Part shown: piece after piece, positions 21,659 to 30,119 of the stretch
Layout: every line of letters starts with the position of its first letter
Numbering within the stretch: the first letter of the stretch is position 1
NCBI GenBank assembly: GCA_910588065.1
Contig: CAJUPZ010000011.1
Location: 1-64,000, forward strand
DNA from: an uncultured Muribaculaceae bacterium
GTDB lineage: Bacteria > Bacteroidota > Bacteroidia > Bacteroidales > Muribaculaceae
Direction of reading: 5' to 3'
DNA: 64,000 nucleotides
Translations under genes and position numbers: made by a program
The notes under the pieces: model-generated
Database searches by the model: none
Told to the model about the DNA's origin: nothing
What the model saw: only the letters and a program-made list of their open reading frames with translations

Positions 21659-23269
21659 TTAAAAAGAGATGGCGGGCAGAGAAGCGCCGTTTGGCGACCT
21701 GATTCTGAGCAGTCGCGCAACGGTGGGGGATATGCGCCGGGCATCAACCGGGGTGTCAATTTTAGTCACCGGCACGCCGGGTCCCATGAAGAAAGCGGGC
21801 GACGACACGAAGTTGTCGCGGTGGACAATAGAGTTTGAGCTTACGCCCGGCAGGTTGAAATCGTCGACGATTTCCCAACCGGGGGTGATGTTGACAATAA
21901 GGTCGCCTGAATGCTTTACAGATGTGTTGCGCTTCAGCGCTGCGGCATTGTCGCCGGCGCGTGATGCTATTATGTCGTCGATAGTGAACACCTGGCTGAC
22001 CCCGCTCATGCGCTCGAGAAACTCGGCTGCTTCGGCGCGGATGTCGGAGATTGCGAGCTTGGCATCCTTGACGGTGCGCTCGTTGAGGTAGAAATTGCGG
22101 TTGAAGTATCCGCTCACCCACTCGCCGTTGCCGTGGAGGGCCATGAGGTAGGCATTGAGCAGCGAGATTGCTTTGCGCGGGGAGAACACGCCTGTGGGCA
22201 CGCCCCATTTCTCATCGTCGCGGCGCGATGTCGGCTGCGCTGGGTGCCCGACAAGGAACACAAGGGAGTTTCCGGCCCCGGCTTTTTTGTCAAGGGTCTG
22301 GAAAAGGGTAGCCAGCTCTCTGTCGAGGCGAATGTATGAGTCGAGGGTTTCGAGTCGGTTGTCGGCATCGCGCGAGTAGGGGTAAGGCGCGACGGTGTAT
22401 GCGAGATTGAGCATATCCACCGGTCCGCGTGCGCCGAACTGCATCGAGTTGAGGTAGTCGCAGGCGAGTGAAGTCACCTCTGCATTAGCTTTCGGGGATG
22501 CCTTGAAGCGGTCGATGCGGTCGACATCCTTTCGGGAGAAAGTGTGGCGGTAAGGGTATTGAGCCTTGTAATCAGGCACATCGGGGTAGGCGGAGGGTTT
22601 CATAGCCGGCTCCCATGCCATAGTGTCGATACGTGAGGCGAGCGGCATCCGGTAGTTTCTGGTGTTTACCGGGGCGGGTACATCCTTGTAGTAAGTGGTT
22701 GTAGCCCATCGCTCGTTTTTGTTGTCAACCCAGAAAGCGCTGTTTCCGGCGTGTCCGGCCATAATGATAGCCATATCGGCGGAGGGGGCTATGCTGTATA
22801 CCCATCCTGTGCCGGCGGCATCGAGTCTCACTTCATCGCCTAAAGTGGAAACGAGAATCGGTGCGGGAGAGTATGTCTCATCGGTGTAGTTGCCAATTTT
22901 CGAGGGGTCGAGGAGAGCGGGCGCCACTCTTTTTGTGGCCGGATTGTAGATTTTTGAAGCGGGAATGCCGTTGACGGAGGGGGTTGCTCCGGTAAATACC
23001 ATCGCTGTTGCAGCGGCGGGGTCGAGAAGGGTGCCATAATCTACATCGGCGATGTATGAGCCGCTGCGCATGAGCCGTTTGAAGCCTCCGGCAGTGAAGT
23101 AGTTGTCGAGCAGCGACAGGTAATCGGAGTTCAGCCCCTCGACCATGATGCCGACAACCACCTTGGGCCGTGGAGGAGCTGTCTGCGCCTCAGCGGCCAT
23201 AGTGAACAGCGACACAAGTATTATGCCGAGTATCTTATCCGATAGAGATTTTTCCTTTTTCTTTCGCAT
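21659..23269 (-). CDS. Alkaline-phosphatase-superfamily protein, apparently catalytically dead
   Basis: About 536 residues from the ATG at 23267–23269, with a signal peptide ending around AAEAQ. The fold signature of PafA-like phosphatases is visible: VVVGIMVEGLNSDYL at the mature N-terminus, FTGATPSVNGIPASKIYNP, and AGHAGNSAFWVD. The residues expected to bind metal and substrate are not: the first Asp is Glu, the nucleophile Thr position reads Pro within DPAAATAM, and the usual ADH(G/A) motif reads VGHPAQ. The start was chosen because the longer frame to 23380 lies inside the upstream gene and lacks a signal peptide. The gene overlaps the DUF4105 gene by 49 bp, implying coupled translation. 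Confidence 0.8.
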   Translation of the reverse strand: MRKKKEKSLSDKILGIILVSLFTMAAEAQTAPPRPKVVVGIMVEGLNSDYLSLLDNYFTAGGFKRLMRSGSYIADVDYGTLLDPAAATAMVFTGATPSVNGIPASKIYNPATKRVAPALLDPSKIGNYTDETYSPAPILVSTLGDEVRLDAAGTGWVYSIAPSADMAIIMAGHAGNSAFWVDNKNERWATTTYYKDVPAPVNTRNYRMPLASRIDTMAWEPAMKPSAYPDVPDYKAQYPYRHTFSRKDVDRIDRFKASPKANAEVTSLACDYLNSMQFGARGPVDMLNLAYTVAPYPYSRDADNRLETLDSYIRLDRELATLFQTLDKKAGAGNSLVFLVGHPAQPTSRRDDEKWGVPTGVFSPRKAISLLNAYLMALHGNGEWVSGYFNRNFYLNERTVKDAKLAISDIRAEAAEFLERMSGVSQVFTIDDIIASRAGDNAAALKRNTSVKHSGDLIVNITPGWEIVDDFNLPGVSSNSIVHRDNFVSSPAFFMGPGVPVTKIDTPVDARRISPTVARLLRIRSPNGASLPAISF

Positions 23270-24459
23270 CTGCTTATGTAGATGTAGCTTAGTGATCTGA
23301 TAATGTCGGTTGCCACCAGGGGTATAATGGCCAAATTGACAGTTTGGTTCATTACCGGCAGCAAAATTATCATTGCGCAAATCGCTGCAAAGTTAAGAAA
23401 TTGGTAGAAAATAAGAAAACTTCTGCCTTTTGCGCTCCATAGGCATGCCGGCACCAGAAGGCATAGCGGGTTGAGCCACAGAATGAGCAGGTTGGGGCTC
23501 GTGGCCTCGTGGGTTGATACGAAAACGAGGAATGCGAGTACAAGGCCGGTGATGCCGAATACGCTGAATATCAGGGCGTCGAACCAGCGTGATATCTTGC
23601 GGCGCAGAATGTCGAACCATGTTATGAGGGCAGCGATTATGAAGAGCAGAGAGAATACCGCCATCGGGGTGAGGTACCAAGGGGTGGGGGGGAGAGTTAC
23701 GTCGTATCCCGGAGAAATAATTTCGGATTTTGCAACGAGCGGCTTGCCTCCGATGGTGGCTTTTTGCAGAATCGGCTGCATGAGCACCGGGGCGAAGGCA
23801 GCTTCGGCAGTGGATATGGGGTAATCGATGCCGCTGCCGAGGGCAAGGTCAATGCCGAACTGATACCAGGGGTATGATGCGTGGTAGTGGCTCATGACAG
23901 ACCTGAAAGAGGGGCTTTGGCCAACAACGGGAATGTGGGCCGGGGCGAGGCTAAGGGTGTCGGGAGCTGTTGATTCGATGAGGTTGAGGATGCGGGTAGC
24001 GCAGTTGTCCTTGACGTAGTTGTAGCGGTAAGTGCGGTTTTGCGGCAGGAGGTTTGTCTGAACGGCGGCGATTATATCGGCTGTCTGCAGGGGAGTCAGG
24101 TCCAAGGTCTGCTCGAATACCTGCCTGCCGTTTGCGGCGTAGTAGTGTATGAACCGGTCAGTGGGTATTGCACCGGCCATGTAGTCGCATTCGCCTTTCA
24201 CAAAACGGTATACAAAATTGGGTGAGTCGAAGTCAAAGAGCCCCCAGTTTACAACATAGTCGGCCTCGCGCGACTTGATTCTGAGAGCCGAGTGCCCTTC
24301 AAGCTCGTAAATGTCGGCCCCCGGGCTGCAGGTGAGGCAGCTGATAACCGGGATGTCGGCCTCGGCTTCCGGAATGGAGTCGTCAGCGAAAGCGCATGGC
24401 GGCAATGCGAAGTACATTGCCGCCACGAGCGAAAGTATTTTGATGAATAAACCGTTCAT
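23221..24459 (-). CDS. DUF4105 (Lnb-like N-terminal) membrane protein
   Basis: A 412-residue protein with a signal peptide (residues 1–25, ending AFA). The periplasmic domain (about 30–260) carries the DUF4105 motifs LEGHSALRI and YRYNYVKDNCATRILN, whose His and Cys suggest a papain-like or NlpC/P60-related active site. At least four hydrophobic helices follow (about 265–400). The family's substrate is unknown; cleavage of an envelope peptide or lipid is inference. Its 3' end contains the start of the next gene. Confidence 0.82.
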   Translation of the reverse strand: MNGLFIKILSLVAAMYFALPPCAFADDSIPEAEADIPVISCLTCSPGADIYELEGHSALRIKSREADYVVNWGLFDFDSPNFVYRFVKGECDYMAGAIPTDRFIHYYAANGRQVFEQTLDLTPLQTADIIAAVQTNLLPQNRTYRYNYVKDNCATRILNLIESTAPDTLSLAPAHIPVVGQSPSFRSVMSHYHASYPWYQFGIDLALGSGIDYPISTAEAAFAPVLMQPILQKATIGGKPLVAKSEIISPGYDVTLPPTPWYLTPMAVFSLLFIIAALITWFDILRRKISRWFDALIFSVFGITGLVLAFLVFVSTHEATSPNLLILWLNPLCLLVPACLWSAKGRSFLIFYQFLNFAAICAMIILLPVMNQTVNLAIIPLVATDIIRSLSYIYISRCERKRKNLYRIRYSA

Positions 24460-24469
24460 CAGCAGGATA

Positions 24470-25507
24470 TTACATTATGTAGCGCTCGCGGAGCTTGCAC
24501 TGCCAGGCCCAGGCTGAGCGCATAGTGTCGGCGAGGGGGGTGTCGGCTTTCCAACCGAGCACTTCGTTTGCGTGAGAGGGGTTGCCCCACACTTTTTCAA
24601 TGTCGCCCTGACGGCGTCCGACGATTTTGTAAGGCACTTTCACGCCGGTTGCGCTCTCGAAGGTGTTGATGAGTTCAAGCACGCTCACGCCGTTGCCTGT
24701 GCCGAGGTTGTATATTTCAATGGGGGCTGCTTCGGGATTTTCGAGCATACGGTCCATGGCTTTGACATGGGCTTTGGCAAGGTCGACAACGTTGATGAAG
24801 TCGCGGATGCAGGAGCCGTCTGGGGTGGGGTAGTCATCGCCAAATACACTGAGTTCCTTGCGGATGCCTATTGCTGTCTGGGTGATATAGGGGATGAGGT
24901 TCTGTGGCACGCCGTTGGGCAGCTCGCCGATTTCGGCGCTGGGGTGAGCGCCAACCGGGTTGAAGTATCTGAGAATCACGCTCTTGAACGGAGCACCGGA
25001 TGCAATGACGTCGGTGATGATCTCTTCAGAAATCTGCTTGGTGTTTCCGTAGGGCGAAGTTGCCTTTTTGATGGGCGACTGCTCTGTGACAGGGTTTACG
25101 TCAGGCTCGCCGTAGACGGTGCATGAGGAGGAGAATACGATGCCTTTCACGCCGTTGGGACCCATGAGGTCAAGGAGGTTCATCAGGGTGTTGAGGTTGT
25201 TGCGGTAGTAAAGAATCGGTTTTTCAACAGATTCGCCCACGGCCTTGCTTGCGGCGAAATTGATGATGCCTCTGATGTCGGGGTACTTGGCGAACAGCTC
25301 CTTGAGGGCGTTGATGTCGGTGCAGTCTGCCTGAACGAAATCGGGACGTATGCCTGAAATTTTTTCGATGCCGTCGAGCACTTCTATGTTAGAGTTCGAG
25401 AGGTTGTCGATGATAACAACCGGGTAGCCGGCTGCCTGCAGCTCAACAACGGTGTGAGAACCGATGTATCCGGTTCCTCCGGTGACGAGAATCCTGTCTT
25501 TTTTCAT
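24470..25507 (-). CDS. galE: UDP-glucose 4-epimerase
   Basis: A 345-residue SDR enzyme from MKKDRILVTGG. The NAD-binding TGGTGYIGSH is at the N-terminus, the catalytic Ser and Tyr lie in VFSSSCTVYGEP and YGNTK, and the substrate region includes NPVGAHPSAEIGE. It interconverts UDP-glucose and UDP-galactose for glycan synthesis. An in-frame ATG ten codons upstream exists, but the promoter at 25535–25565 and the fold favour 25507. Only 10 bp separate its stop from the DUF4105 start. Confidence 0.95.
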   Translation of the reverse strand: MKKDRILVTGGTGYIGSHTVVELQAAGYPVVIIDNLSNSNIEVLDGIEKISGIRPDFVQADCTDINALKELFAKYPDIRGIINFAASKAVGESVEKPILYYRNNLNTLMNLLDLMGPNGVKGIVFSSSCTVYGEPDVNPVTEQSPIKKATSPYGNTKQISEEIITDVIASGAPFKSVILRYFNPVGAHPSAEIGELPNGVPQNLIPYITQTAIGIRKELSVFGDDYPTPDGSCIRDFINVVDLAKAHVKAMDRMLENPEAAPIEIYNLGTGNGVSVLELINTFESATGVKVPYKIVGRRQGDIEKVWGNPSHANEVLGWKADTPLADTMRSAWAWQCKLRERYIM

Positions 25508-25534
25508 TTTGCGGTGATTTAAGTTTACTATCTG

Positions 25535-25565
25535 CAAAATTAGGGATTAAACTTGGGTTTTGCAA
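25535..25565 (-). promoter_or_regulatory. Promoter of galE
   Basis: On the minus strand: TTG at 25565–25563, a 20-nt spacer, then TAATTTTG at 25542–25535, a full match to the Bacteroidetes pattern. It overlaps the 3' end of the U32 gene, so galE can be expressed apart from it. Confidence 0.6.
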
Positions 25566-27391
25566 TATTTCAGGCTCATACGGCAGTTATTGCAGTCAAA
25601 ATCGAGTTTGAAAGAGTAATTGCCGGATTTTATGAAGAGGGGGCCGGCCCATTTTGCGCCTTCGGGGGTGCGCAGGCAGCGGTTGCATTCGCGGCGAATG
25701 CAGTAGCGGGTTGTCATGACGGTAGTGCCGTCGGCCACCTCCTTTGAGGAGCATTCGAGGGCGGGTTCTGTTTTCTTGGCGCCGGCATCGGTGTAGAGGC
25801 TGCGTGCCAGCGAGTTGGCAATATTTTCGTGGTAGGAGAATGTGTCGGAGAGGAGAGCGGCGGAAAGGTCGGGGTTCGTGTCGGTGCGGTAGATGAATCT
25901 GTGGGCTGCGCGACGGCGAGAATCGAGAGCGGCGAGGGCATCGCGCCTGAGACGGGTGAGTATGGATGCGGGGATGAATTTGTCGGCAATACGGTTGTCT
26001 ATTGTCTTGACGCGGTATATTGTGTCGCCGGTTTTGGAGAGGATGTCGCGGTGGCGGTCGGCCTGGGGGGCTTTGGCGTTTTCGAGGGGGCAAGTGGCGG
26101 AGAGGGTCAGGGAATTGGAGTCTTCATCGGTGATGTCGAGCACAATGGCATCTGCTGTTGCGCGCAGAGTCATTGAGATGTCTATGGTGCGTGTTGCGGT
26201 TTGTCCGGCGAGTGTGTCGGCCCAAGCCTTGTCGCTGTTACGGTAAACTTCCGTGCCGGGCTTGATGCTGACCGGTTTTGCGGGGAAAATGCGTGAGGCC
26301 TCGGCGCGGTTGACTCTGAATCCGCAGAACTTGCCCCGGGAGTCGAAGTAGCCGAGCCCGTCGCCATTGGCGATTGCAGCCCGGGTGTCGAGGTCGATGA
26401 AAGATGGGGTGGCGCGCTTTACTGTAGCTATTTTTTCGCCCACCCACTTCGGGGAGTTGAACGAAGCCATACCTGCAGCGGGGCCGTTTGAGAAATATGT
26501 TGTGAAGCCTCTGTTGAAGCTTTTTTCGAGCGCCGGGGTGAATGAGCAGATGCTTGTGCCGGAGCTTGAGCGGGTGTATTCTTCCGGATTAGCGCTGATT
26601 ATGGCATCGAGAGCGCGGCGGTATGCGGCAACAACGTTCTTGACATAGTCGGCGTCTTTGAGGCGCCCCTCGATCTTGAATGAGGATACGCCGGCCTTGA
26701 GCAGGTCGGCAAGCATTGCCGAGCGGTTGAGATCCTTCAGCGACAGGATGTGTTTGTCGGCGATAAGTATGTTGCCATGCCGATCCGAAAGGGTGTATGG
26801 CAGGCGGCACAGTTGCGCACACTCTCCGCGGTTTGCGCTGCGTCCGGTGGTGGCGTAGCTCGCATAGCAGTCGCCGCTGTAGCTCACACATAGGGCGCCG
26901 TGGACAAAAACTTCGATAGGCACGCTGACAGCGTTGCATATAGCGGCGGTTTCTTCCAGAGACAGTTCGCGGGCAGGTACAATCTGGCTGAATCCTGCCG
27001 CTTCAAGAAATTTAGCTTTGGCCGGGGTGCGGGTGTCGCACTGTGTGCTTGCGTGGAGGGCTATCGGGGGGATATCCATGCGGAGCACCCCGAGGTCCTG
27101 GACTATAAGAGCGTCCACACCTATATTATATAGGGAGCGTATCATCTTTTCCACGGCCTTCAGCTCGGATTCGTATATTATGGTGTTGACGGTTGCGTAT
27201 ACCCTGGCGTTGAACAGGTGGGCGAAGTCTACCGCCCGCTCAATCTCCTGCAGGGAGTTTGCCGCGGCAGCTCTGGCACCGTTTGCGGGCGGACCGATGT
27301 ATACGGCGTCGGCGCCGTGGCGGATGGCTTCGATGGCAATGTCGGCATTTTTTGCCGGGGCGAGCAGCTCAATTTGTCTTGGGGATGTCAT
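25547..27391 (-). CDS. U32 peptidase-family protein (RlhA-like)
   Basis: A 614-residue protein. The N-terminal TIM-barrel U32 domain has LLAPAKNADIAIEAIRHGADAVYIG at residues about 9–33 and the diagnostic VFVHGALCVSYSGDCYASY followed by NRGECAQLCR, whose cysteines would bind an Fe–S cluster. A C-terminal extension ends in a cysteine-rich segment (CIRRECNRCL, then CNNCRMSLKYC). The length and extension resemble E. coli RlhA, which hydroxylates C2501 of 23S rRNA, more than the short YhbU/YhbV proteins; the exact reaction is not provable here. Collagenase annotations of this family are probably misleading. Confidence 0.85.
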   Translation of the reverse strand: MTSPRQIELLAPAKNADIAIEAIRHGADAVYIGPPANGARAAAANSLQEIERAVDFAHLFNARVYATVNTIIYESELKAVEKMIRSLYNIGVDALIVQDLGVLRMDIPPIALHASTQCDTRTPAKAKFLEAAGFSQIVPARELSLEETAAICNAVSVPIEVFVHGALCVSYSGDCYASYATTGRSANRGECAQLCRLPYTLSDRHGNILIADKHILSLKDLNRSAMLADLLKAGVSSFKIEGRLKDADYVKNVVAAYRRALDAIISANPEEYTRSSSGTSICSFTPALEKSFNRGFTTYFSNGPAAGMASFNSPKWVGEKIATVKRATPSFIDLDTRAAIANGDGLGYFDSRGKFCGFRVNRAEASRIFPAKPVSIKPGTEVYRNSDKAWADTLAGQTATRTIDISMTLRATADAIVLDITDEDSNSLTLSATCPLENAKAPQADRHRDILSKTGDTIYRVKTIDNRIADKFIPASILTRLRRDALAALDSRRRAAHRFIYRTDTNPDLSAALLSDTFSYHENIANSLARSLYTDAGAKKTEPALECSSKEVADGTTVMTTRYCIRRECNRCLRTPEGAKWAGPLFIKSGNYSFKLDFDCNNCRMSLKYCKTQV

Positions 27392-27429
27392 AGGTGTTTG
27401 TCGGGTGTTGTTTTCTATGCCTACTCATA

Positions 27430-27469
27430 TAAAAAGGTCGCGCGGTGATGTCGGTCGACATTCCGCGCG
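27430..27469 (-). terminator. Strong hairpin with U-run in the U32 leader
   Basis: CGCGCGG (27439–27445) pairs with CCGCGCG (27463–27469), with an inner 6-bp stem ATGTCG/CGACAT. On the minus strand it is followed by ACCTTTTT. It lies about 40 bp before the U32 start and downstream of a -7 match at 27590, so it could end a short RNA or attenuate the U32 gene. Confidence 0.6.
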
Positions 27470-27582
27470 CAAGGTTTTTTGGTATACTCTTAATTACTAT
27501 TATGCAATAATGTTTTTTCAGATTGGAGGTATAGATCCTATATCTTATTACCTAAGCGAGAGCTTGGTGTTATTTTCTGCTG

Positions 27583-27590
27583 CAAAGATA
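27583..27590 (-). promoter_or_regulatory. -7 element in the 27392–27711 gap
   Basis: TATCTTTG on the minus strand matches TAnnTTTG. It would start a transcript near 27577 that meets the hairpin at 27469–27430 before the U32 start at 27391. The rest of this 320-bp gap holds no open frame I would support. Confidence 0.45.
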
Positions 27591-27711
27591 GGGTAGAGAT
27601 ATGACGATGGAGTGACTATCGTGTTACAATGTCGTGACGAAGCGAAATTTAACTTTCTTTAAGGAGCGAGGCTATGAGAATAATAGGATTTATAGGAATT
27701 ACGGCATAGAA

Positions 27712-29178
27712 TCAGGTGTGCCATTTCTTTAGGGTGAAGAGGAATTCGAGCCCACCGCCGGCACGGTTGTGGACAGACACGCTTCCGCCAAGAGCCTCGA
27801 TTGTGTTTTTGACAATAGGCAGGCCAAGGCCTGTTCCGCCTACTTTTCTGGAGCGACCGGCATCAATGCGGTAGAAGCGTTCAAATAGGTGGGGGAGGTG
27901 TTCGGGGTCTACACCACCGCCGTTGTCGTAGAAACTGAATGTATAGTATTTTTCGGATTCTACAACGAGGCGGAGTCCCATTTCTGTGCCGTGGGAGTGT
28001 TGCGCGGCGTTTTTGATGAGATTTGACACGAGTCCTGACAGGAGTCCGGCATTGCCTTTGACAACGCAGTCAAGCGGGATGTCGTATTTGAAGGCCATGT
28101 TTCCGGCGAGTCCGGAGACACGGAGGTCGCTTTCGATTGTATAGACAAGGTCGTGGAAGTCAACTTCCGCGACGGGGATGTTTCCTGCGCCATCCTCGAG
28201 TCTTGTTATTTCGCTGACATCGCTCAGAAGGTTGCAAAGCCTCTCCACATTTTCCTGAGTGCGGGAGAGGAATCGGGCTTTAGTAGCCTCGTCCATGTCG
28301 GGGTTTGACATGATTGTGTCGATATATCCTTTGATGACCCCGATCGGGGTTTTGAGCTCGTGGTTGATGTTGTTGGTGAGCTGCTTTTTTGTGAGGGCTT
28401 TGTCTTTGATAGCGTGAAGCGCTATTTCGTGTTCGCGCTCGCTCCGGACTATCGCCTCGCTCTTTTCGGTGTAAAGTTTGACAATCTGGCGTGAGATGTC
28501 ACCGAGTTCATCGTGAGGGAATTTGCTTGTGTCGTATTCAATTTTTCCGTCGGCGGCGTTATTGGCGAAGTCGCGGAGGATAGATATGTTTTTAGACAGC
28601 AGCCTTGTGGAGTAGTAGGCTATGATAGTGGCGGTAAGCACTATGAACAGCAGAATCCAGTAGAAATTGCTGTTTGATTTGAGGGCGTCGATAACCTGAA
28701 CAGTGTATGGCACCGAAGTGTGTACAATGATTTTGCCGTCCTCGCTTTTGAGGGCTTTGTAAAAGAAGATGGTTCCATCCTGGTCTTTAGTGACCACCTC
28801 GCCTTTGCCGAATTTTACGGCATCCTCGATTTCCGGTCTTACTGCGGCATCGGAAAAGTCCTGGATGACAGGGAGTCCGGCATAGTATTCAAGTCGTCCG
28901 GTCTGTGTGTCATACACGCACAGACTTGCATCGTCAAGCAACTCCTTTGTGAAGTGGTTGTTGACAAAGTTCATATACTGCCTGAGGTCGGTGTTGTGTG
29001 TGTATGCGTCGAGTATTCGCTTGCTGATCAGGTCAACCTGCTTGCGGATGATTTCGCCTCTTGATTCAACCTCGTGCATGTATTGGTAGACAATCACCAC
29101 AGCGGCGAGAGTCCAAAGCATACCGAGCAGGGGTATGAACAGTTTCCACCTATAGCTAAACCGTTTCTTTAAAACCAT
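27712..29178 (-). CDS. Sensor histidine kinase (two-component system)
   Basis: A 488-residue membrane kinase. A first helix (about 13–33), a periplasmic sensor region of about 130 residues and a second helix (about 170–190) precede a HAMP-like linker. The HisKA box NNINHELKTPIGVIKGYIDT has the phosphorylated His at residue 273. The HATPase_c domain shows LIKNAAQHS, DNGGGVDPEHLPHLFERFYR and GGTGLGLPIVK. It overlaps the response regulator by 23 bp. The PhoR-like layout fits an envelope sensor; the signal is unknown. Confidence 0.92.
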   Translation of the reverse strand: MVLKKRFSYRWKLFIPLLGMLWTLAAVVIVYQYMHEVESRGEIIRKQVDLISKRILDAYTHNTDLRQYMNFVNNHFTKELLDDASLCVYDTQTGRLEYYAGLPVIQDFSDAAVRPEIEDAVKFGKGEVVTKDQDGTIFFYKALKSEDGKIIVHTSVPYTVQVIDALKSNSNFYWILLFIVLTATIIAYYSTRLLSKNISILRDFANNAADGKIEYDTSKFPHDELGDISRQIVKLYTEKSEAIVRSEREHEIALHAIKDKALTKKQLTNNINHELKTPIGVIKGYIDTIMSNPDMDEATKARFLSRTQENVERLCNLLSDVSEITRLEDGAGNIPVAEVDFHDLVYTIESDLRVSGLAGNMAFKYDIPLDCVVKGNAGLLSGLVSNLIKNAAQHSHGTEMGLRLVVESEKYYTFSFYDNGGGVDPEHLPHLFERFYRIDAGRSRKVGGTGLGLPIVKNTIEALGGSVSVHNRAGGGLEFLFTLKKWHT

Positions 29179-29866
29179 AGCCGAAGCCGAGCCTTGTTAC
29201 AATGTTGTTGCCGTAGGGGCCGATTTTTTTTCTAAGCCGGGCGATGTTTGTGTCAATGGTTCTGTTTGTTACGACAACGTCGCTGTCCCACACCTCTTTG
29301 AGCAGCTCCTCGCGTGAGTAGATTCTGTTTCTGTGGGTGAGAAGGTAGAGCAGTATGTCGAATTCGGTTTTGGTGAGACCAATCTCGTTGTTGTTGAGGT
29401 AACATAGCTTCTCATTGCGGTCGATACGCAGGTTTTCAAAAACGATGTCAGGTTCGTATTCCGATGTTTCAGCGGCCATTGACCACTGCTTGGTGGGGTT
29501 GCTTCTTCTGAGTACTGCGCGCACGCGGGCCAGCACCTCGCTGATAACGAAGGGTTTGGTGATATAGTCGTCGGCGCCTATGTTGAGGCCTGTGACAGTG
29601 TCGTCCTCGCCGGAGAGCGCGGAACAGAATATGATAGGAATCTCTTCGGTGGCGGAGTTGTGGCGCACGGTTGTTGCGAAGTCAAATCCGCTGATGCGCT
29701 CCATCATGATGTCAACAATCATGAGAGAGTAGCATGAAAGGTCTTTTGTGAGAGCTTCTTCAGCGCTGTAGCAGCAATCCACGTCGTAGCCGTCTTTCTG
29801 CAGGTTGAACTTAAGTATCTCGCAGAGAGCTTCTTCGTCGTCGATTACCAGTATTTTTTTGCTCAT
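29156..29866 (-). CDS. OmpR/PhoB-family response regulator
   Basis: A 236-residue regulator. The receiver domain has the acidic pair D9/D10, phospho-acceptor D52 (LMIVDIMM) and conserved K104 (DYITKPF). The C-terminal winged helix includes TKTEFDILLYLLTHRNRIYS and NRTIDTNIARLRKKIG. It is the first gene of a two-gene operon with the kinase and overlaps it by 23 bp. A TAACTTTG promoter element lies 50 bp upstream. Confidence 0.94.
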   Translation of the reverse strand: MSKKILVIDDEEALCEILKFNLQKDGYDVDCCYSAEEALTKDLSCYSLMIVDIMMERISGFDFATTVRHNSATEEIPIIFCSALSGEDDTVTGLNIGADDYITKPFVISEVLARVRAVLRRSNPTKQWSMAAETSEYEPDIVFENLRIDRNEKLCYLNNNEIGLTKTEFDILLYLLTHRNRIYSREELLKEVWDSDVVVTNRTIDTNIARLRKKIGPYGNNIVTRLGFGYGFKETV

Positions 29867-29916
29867 TACAGAGGTGGTGTTTGTTTTTTTAGCCGGTTAA
29901 AAAATTGTTTGCAGCC

Positions 29917-29924
29917 CAAAGTTA
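29917..29924 (-). promoter_or_regulatory. -7 element upstream of the two-component operon
   Basis: TAACTTTG on the minus strand, a full TAnnTTTG match, 51 bp before the response regulator start. A weaker TTTA sits about 20 nt upstream in the -33 position (29943–29946). Confidence 0.5.
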
Positions 29925-30060
29925 CAAAAGAAAGAGCGGAGATAAACACTAAAGAATGTTAATAATATCATGAGGGGCAGAACCAACTGTGTGTTACAGC
30001 GTTGTAAGTGTATAATTACTATATTTGCACTGTGTTTTTTCATGGTATTAGATTTAAGGT

Positions 30061-30104
30061 TAAAAAACAAAAAGGCTGTCGCGACGACAGCCTTTTGTTT
30101 TTTT
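30061..30104. terminator. Bidirectional terminator after the DPP III gene
   Basis: A 12-bp perfect stem (30070–30081 with 30085–30096) and 3-nt loop. A T-run follows on both strands: TGTTTTTTA on minus, TTTTGTTTTTTT on plus. It ends the dxr–DPP III operon, whose last stop is at 30120. Confidence 0.85.
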
Positions 30105-30119
30105 ATGGTGTTGGGGGAG

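Noticed and set aside
23270..23380. Longer start of the pseudo-phosphatase gene
   Set aside because: The extra 37 residues are His/Asn-rich, lie inside the DUF4105 coding region, and would bury the signal peptide.
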